Virus record (IMG/VR): IMGVR_UViG_3300022200_007400
Coordinates: 1 to 24,543 of that record
DNA from: a virus
Direction: 5' to 3' (one strand)
DNA: 24,543 bases
Below the pieces are notes generated by a model, which saw only the letters and a program-made list of their open reading frames with translations, searched no databases and was not told the origin of the DNA. Position numbers and translations under genes: made by a program. Shown here in pieces: positions 22,166-24,543 of the stretch (its first letter is position 1; each line of letters opens with the position of its first letter).

Positions 22166-22364
22166 CTCCTGAGATTGAATTTTGGAAACTTATTCGAACC
22201 TCATTCGATGAGGTATGGGAAACCGTAGCGAGAGCGATCTCCCCATTTACAATGACTTGAACCATAGGTTTATACCCGAGATTATGAGTAATCACTACGG
22301 AAGCAACGTTCGAAAATGAATGAACTTGAGGCCTCGAGGAACCTGGAGCAAAGTATAGAGCCAT
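22149..22364 (-). CDS. stand-alone fibre C-terminal-type domain (71 aa)
   Basis: Short protein consisting of one beta domain: VVITHNLGYKPMVQVIVNGE followed by a NEVRISFQNSISGEIIL end. The same pattern (NHGLGKKIVHVSAYDSSGN ... VKVKSVINVTGAEIVVSI) forms the C-terminus of the neighbouring fibre-like protein, and domains of this type end many phage fibres. Here it is encoded alone, with GGAG nine bases upstream of its ATG. It may be a capsid decoration or a tip unit assembling on the fibre; this is inference. Confidence 0.65.
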   Translation of the reverse strand: MALYFAPGSSRPQVHSFSNVASVVITHNLGYKPMVQVIVNGEIALATVSHTSSNEVRISFQNSISGEIILR

Positions 22365-22367
22365 CTT

Positions 22368-22676
22368 TTAAGTCTCCTCGAATATGAGAGTTACATCCGC
22401 GGTAGAGCTGCTCTTGGTAGCGATATAGATTCGATTCGTTCGATTCGAACCTCTACCGACCTTAACCTGTTGTTTAGATCCTCCTGCGAGCCAATCTTTA
22501 TTCGTTCCGAGTACCTGTCCATGAGTTCCCTCATGACTCCAATAGATCTCATGTTGCTCGCATCCGATGGTTACGGTATTCGCGATGGGAGGAAGGATTA
22601 TTTCTGTAGCGGTTTGGTTTGCGGTGAAAACTCTCACAAATAGAGCGCGAGTTTCACTTCGTAGATCGATACTCAT
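22368..22676 (-). CDS. hypothetical small capsid-region protein
   Basis: 102 residues, beta-rich, starting MSIDLRSETRALFVRVFTANQ. It reads like a compact beta sandwich (TVTIGCEQHEIYWSH; RIYIATKSSSTADVTLIFEE) and could be a decoration or cement protein, given the position between scaffold and capsid genes. No family is recognised. GGAG lies ten bases before the ATG, and it ends three bases before the 71-aa gene, so the two are co-translated. Confidence 0.55.
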   Translation of the reverse strand: MSIDLRSETRALFVRVFTANQTATEIILPPIANTVTIGCEQHEIYWSHEGTHGQVLGTNKDWLAGGSKQQVKVGRGSNRTNRIYIATKSSSTADVTLIFEET

Positions 22677-22689
22677 CTCTCATACTCCT

Positions 22690-23331
22690 TTATACTCTGC
22701 GAGAACTGCGATACGCGGCCATAATAGCCTCGCGATTCTGCTCGTAGAACTGTAGATCGGTTAACCCTCGCTCGATGATATTCCCCGATTGTACTGGAGC
22801 TGGTTTCGCTGCGGTATTCGTTTTCGGAGGGAGAAGGGGAGCTTCCATCGGAGCTGCTTCCGCTATTACTAGAGCGGCCTCTCTGGATGCTTCGGGAGCT
22901 GCTTCGGGAGCTGCTTTCGATTGGAGATGGGGTTTCAGGATTGCAGGAGCGGCCTCGGGATTCTCTTTGATTCCCTTAATCCATTCTCCCATAGGAATTC
23001 GCTCTTCCTGTCCTTTCATCGCTCTCTCGTAGCTCCATTCTACCGCTTCTCGAATATCGGGATCGGTGAACCCAAGTTCGGAGAGCATCGATACGCGTGA
23101 GAAGCGACTCTCCGCATCCTGGAGAGATGATTCGAGAGTAGAGATCTGCTCTTGGAGCTTGGAGATCTTCTGGAGTTCTCCAGATTGATTATCGATCTGC
23201 TCTTGGAGTTGATTCGCGGCTTCTTCCGCTTGGATAGCTCGAGAGCTCAGCTTCGAGATTCGTTCTTTAAAAGCGGCTTCGATCTCGCTCTTGAGAACGT
23301 ATTCTTCGCCTTCGTGGTTAATGGTTTTCAT
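22690..23331 (-). CDS. capsid scaffold-like protein
   Basis: 213 residues. A coiled coil at ~20-85 (KERISKLSSRAIQAEEAANQ, then SKLQEQISTLESSLQDAESRF) follows a short beta start. A helical segment (LGFTDPDIREAVEWSYERA) comes next, then an Ala/Pro/Glu-rich linker at ~128-180, then a charged helix ending YEQNREAIMAAYRSSRRV. A coiled coil followed by a disordered linker and a basic capsid-binding end is the usual scaffold layout, and portal-scaffold-capsid is the usual order. GGAGGTACACC precedes the ATG. No protease motif is seen. Confidence 0.75.
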   Translation of the reverse strand: MKTINHEGEEYVLKSEIEAAFKERISKLSSRAIQAEEAANQLQEQIDNQSGELQKISKLQEQISTLESSLQDAESRFSRVSMLSELGFTDPDIREAVEWSYERAMKGQEERIPMGEWIKGIKENPEAAPAILKPHLQSKAAPEAAPEASREAALVIAEAAPMEAPLLPPKTNTAAKPAPVQSGNIIERGLTDLQFYEQNREAIMAAYRSSRRV

Positions 23332-23650
23332 GGTGTACCTCCATAAGTTGGTTTCTTTCAGTAATATATCGAATAAATGCGCTCTCTGCTAATCTCTTTG
23401 AATCCCAAGGCATCTCCCAAGCGATATCGAGTAGAGATTCGATATCGATGAGAGGAAGCCAATGATCGTTCGCATTGATATCCTCGAGGAGTTGCCTCTT
23501 CGATTTATAATAGCAGCATCCAGGATGAACTAATCGAATATAGAGCGCGATTCCCCAATCCTCATTCGAGAGCCATTCTACCATAGAATCTCGAATATTT
23601 GAGATGGGTTCGTTACACTCTTCGCAGCGAATATCGCATTCAGTAGGCAT
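23318..23650 (-). CDS. small Cys-rich (zinc-binding?) protein
   Basis: 110 residues. The N-terminus has CDIRCEECNEPIS (three Cys including a CxxC pair) and, ~30 residues on, HPGCC. The spacing suits one zinc site. The rest is helical and acidic (LLEDINANDHWLPLIDIESLLDIAWE). It is coupled by TAATG to the portal stop and overlaps the scaffold gene by 14 bases. I do not recognise the family. It could be a minor head protein or a regulator. Confidence 0.55.
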   Translation of the reverse strand: MPTECDIRCEECNEPISNIRDSMVEWLSNEDWGIALYIRLVHPGCCYYKSKRQLLEDINANDHWLPLIDIESLLDIAWEMPWDSKRLAESAFIRYITERNQLMEVHHENH

Positions 23651-24543
23651 TATAAGAACTCCGCTCTCTCTCTTCGAATCTGGAGGAGATATTCGCGAGC
23701 TTCTCTATCATCCATATCATCATACATCATCATAACCGCTTGAACGGGAGAGATTAATCCAGCCTGCATCTTCTGAACGATATCTTCTCGCTGCGCTCTC
23801 ATCTCATCTGGAGTTAATGGCATCGAATGGTAACTCACGCGATATCCATCCTCTGGAAGATTCGTTCCGAGGAAGCGATTCGAGAGCATAGCAGTTTTAG
23901 CGAGGAGTTCTTCATCTCCCATTCGGAATACTGGAGCGAATTTCTTCTGTGCTTCGCGTTGACCTGCTTTTGAGATTGCAAGGGAGTAACCGCTTCGAGG
24001 ATCTCCGCTCTGTCTGGAGATATCCGATGGAGATAATCCAGCAGCCAATCCGACTCGCATCTCGTATTTAGAGATCGATTCGAGAAGAGCATGAGGATCC
24101 GTAGGAATGGAGAAGGAACCGACTAGGGGTTGACCTTGAGCATCTGGATCTTGAGTGAATACGAGAATCGAACTCGGATCGGTAGCTATCGAAGATCTGC
24201 GAGCGATCTCATTCTGATCCATTTGCGAGAGTCCTGCTACAGATAGCCCAGCGACATATTTTTGACTCCAGCAGGCATCTCGAACCAGATGAACCCACAT
24301 TGAATATAGTACCGCGCTCGTTAGAGAACCGTATACCATCTGAGATGCATTATACGAATCCCATAGGAAACCAGTTTTCTCCGCATGATATAGGACTACT
24401 GGGAGGAATGGATTCCCCTTCGAATCTCGGTACGGATAATCCTCTCCGCGATGGGTAGGATGACCCATAAAATATTCTGAAACATCCATCCCGATGGAAC
24501 CATCCTTCTCGATGATGAACATCCCGAAGATAGGATTCGAAGC
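23650..24543 (-). CDS. portal protein, C-terminal part (cut by window edge)
   Basis: The frame stays open to the right edge (ASNPIFG precedes the first internal Met), so the N-terminal part is missing. About 297 residues are present: an FLPVVLYHAEKTG strand, long helices (YNASQMVYGSLTSAVLYSMW; LLESISKYEMRVGLAAG), an LSPSDIS...GDPRSGYSLAISKAG loop, and a C-terminal DEMRAQREDIVQKMQAGLISPVQAVMMMYDDMDDREAREYL typical of portal C-termini ('G.iS...a....y.d....eA'). It forms the dodecameric DNA entry ring. It heads the head-gene order seen here, so terminase genes should lie just beyond the edge. Confidence 0.8.
   Translation of the reverse strand, partial: ASNPIFGMFIIEKDGSIGMDVSEYFMGHPTHRGEDYPYRDSKGNPFLPVVLYHAEKTGFLWDSYNASQMVYGSLTSAVLYSMWVHLVRDACWSQKYVAGLSVAGLSQMDQNEIARRSSIATDPSSILVFTQDPDAQGQPLVGSFSIPTDPHALLESISKYEMRVGLAAGLSPSDISRQSGDPRSGYSLAISKAGQREAQKKFAPVFRMGDEELLAKTAMLSNRFLGTNLPEDGYRVSYHSMPLTPDEMRAQREDIVQKMQAGLISPVQAVMMMYDDMDDREAREYLLQIRRERAEFL

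Overview
This window is a large part of a tailed double-stranded DNA phage genome (or a prophage-like contig). Portal, scaffold, HK97-fold-like major capsid, connector, tail tube, frameshifted tail chaperone and tape-measure genes run in the order usual for a long, non-contractile-tailed (siphovirus-like) particle. No contractile sheath, terminase, integrase, tRNA or rRNA gene is visible. The terminase genes probably lie just beyond the right edge, upstream of the portal gene, which is cut by that edge. Almost every gene is on the minus strand, so transcription runs from high to low coordinates. The host cannot be named from this sequence; good GGAGG-type ribosome binding sites precede many genes.

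Right to left: the structural module (24543 to about 9159) holds the portal, a small CxxC protein, a scaffold-like protein, two small capsid-area proteins, a fibre-like repeat protein, the major capsid protein with its own promoter and terminators, connector and terminator genes, the tail tube, a G/GT chaperone pair made by a -1 frameshift at an A AAT TTT slippery site, a gp10-like protein, the tape measure, a 1059-residue receptor-binding-type protein with Asp-boxes, and a tail hub-like protein. Lysis genes follow (zinc amidase and a BhlA-like holin candidate, 8213-9117). A lone plus-strand gene (7717-8241) then faces the lysis genes, and a divergent promoter region (7584-7716) starts the early module.

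The early module (7583 to 1989) encodes small unknown proteins, a small membrane protein, three helix-turn-helix proteins, a RusA resolvase, a beta-type DNA methyltransferase, an AEP-like primase with a zinc ribbon, and a VapE/SF3-like helicase. Most are coupled by 4-base ATGA overlaps. Five of its genes or those of the left module share an identical start cassette (GAGGTACAAA-ATG). The left end (1-1514) holds four small minus-strand unknown genes and one plus-strand gene.

Two non-standard structures stand out. First, the convergent gap 1515-1988 contains five ACAGAT boxes facing five ATCTGT boxes with exactly mirrored spacing (21-10-11-10 / 10-11-10-21) around an AT-rich core, which looks like a replication origin. 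Second, two adjacent early genes (6526-7304) are almost entirely made of consecutive short perfect inverted repeats with arms of 7 to 14 bp. Their mRNA or single-stranded DNA would fold into a string of hairpins, which coding constraint alone does not explain.
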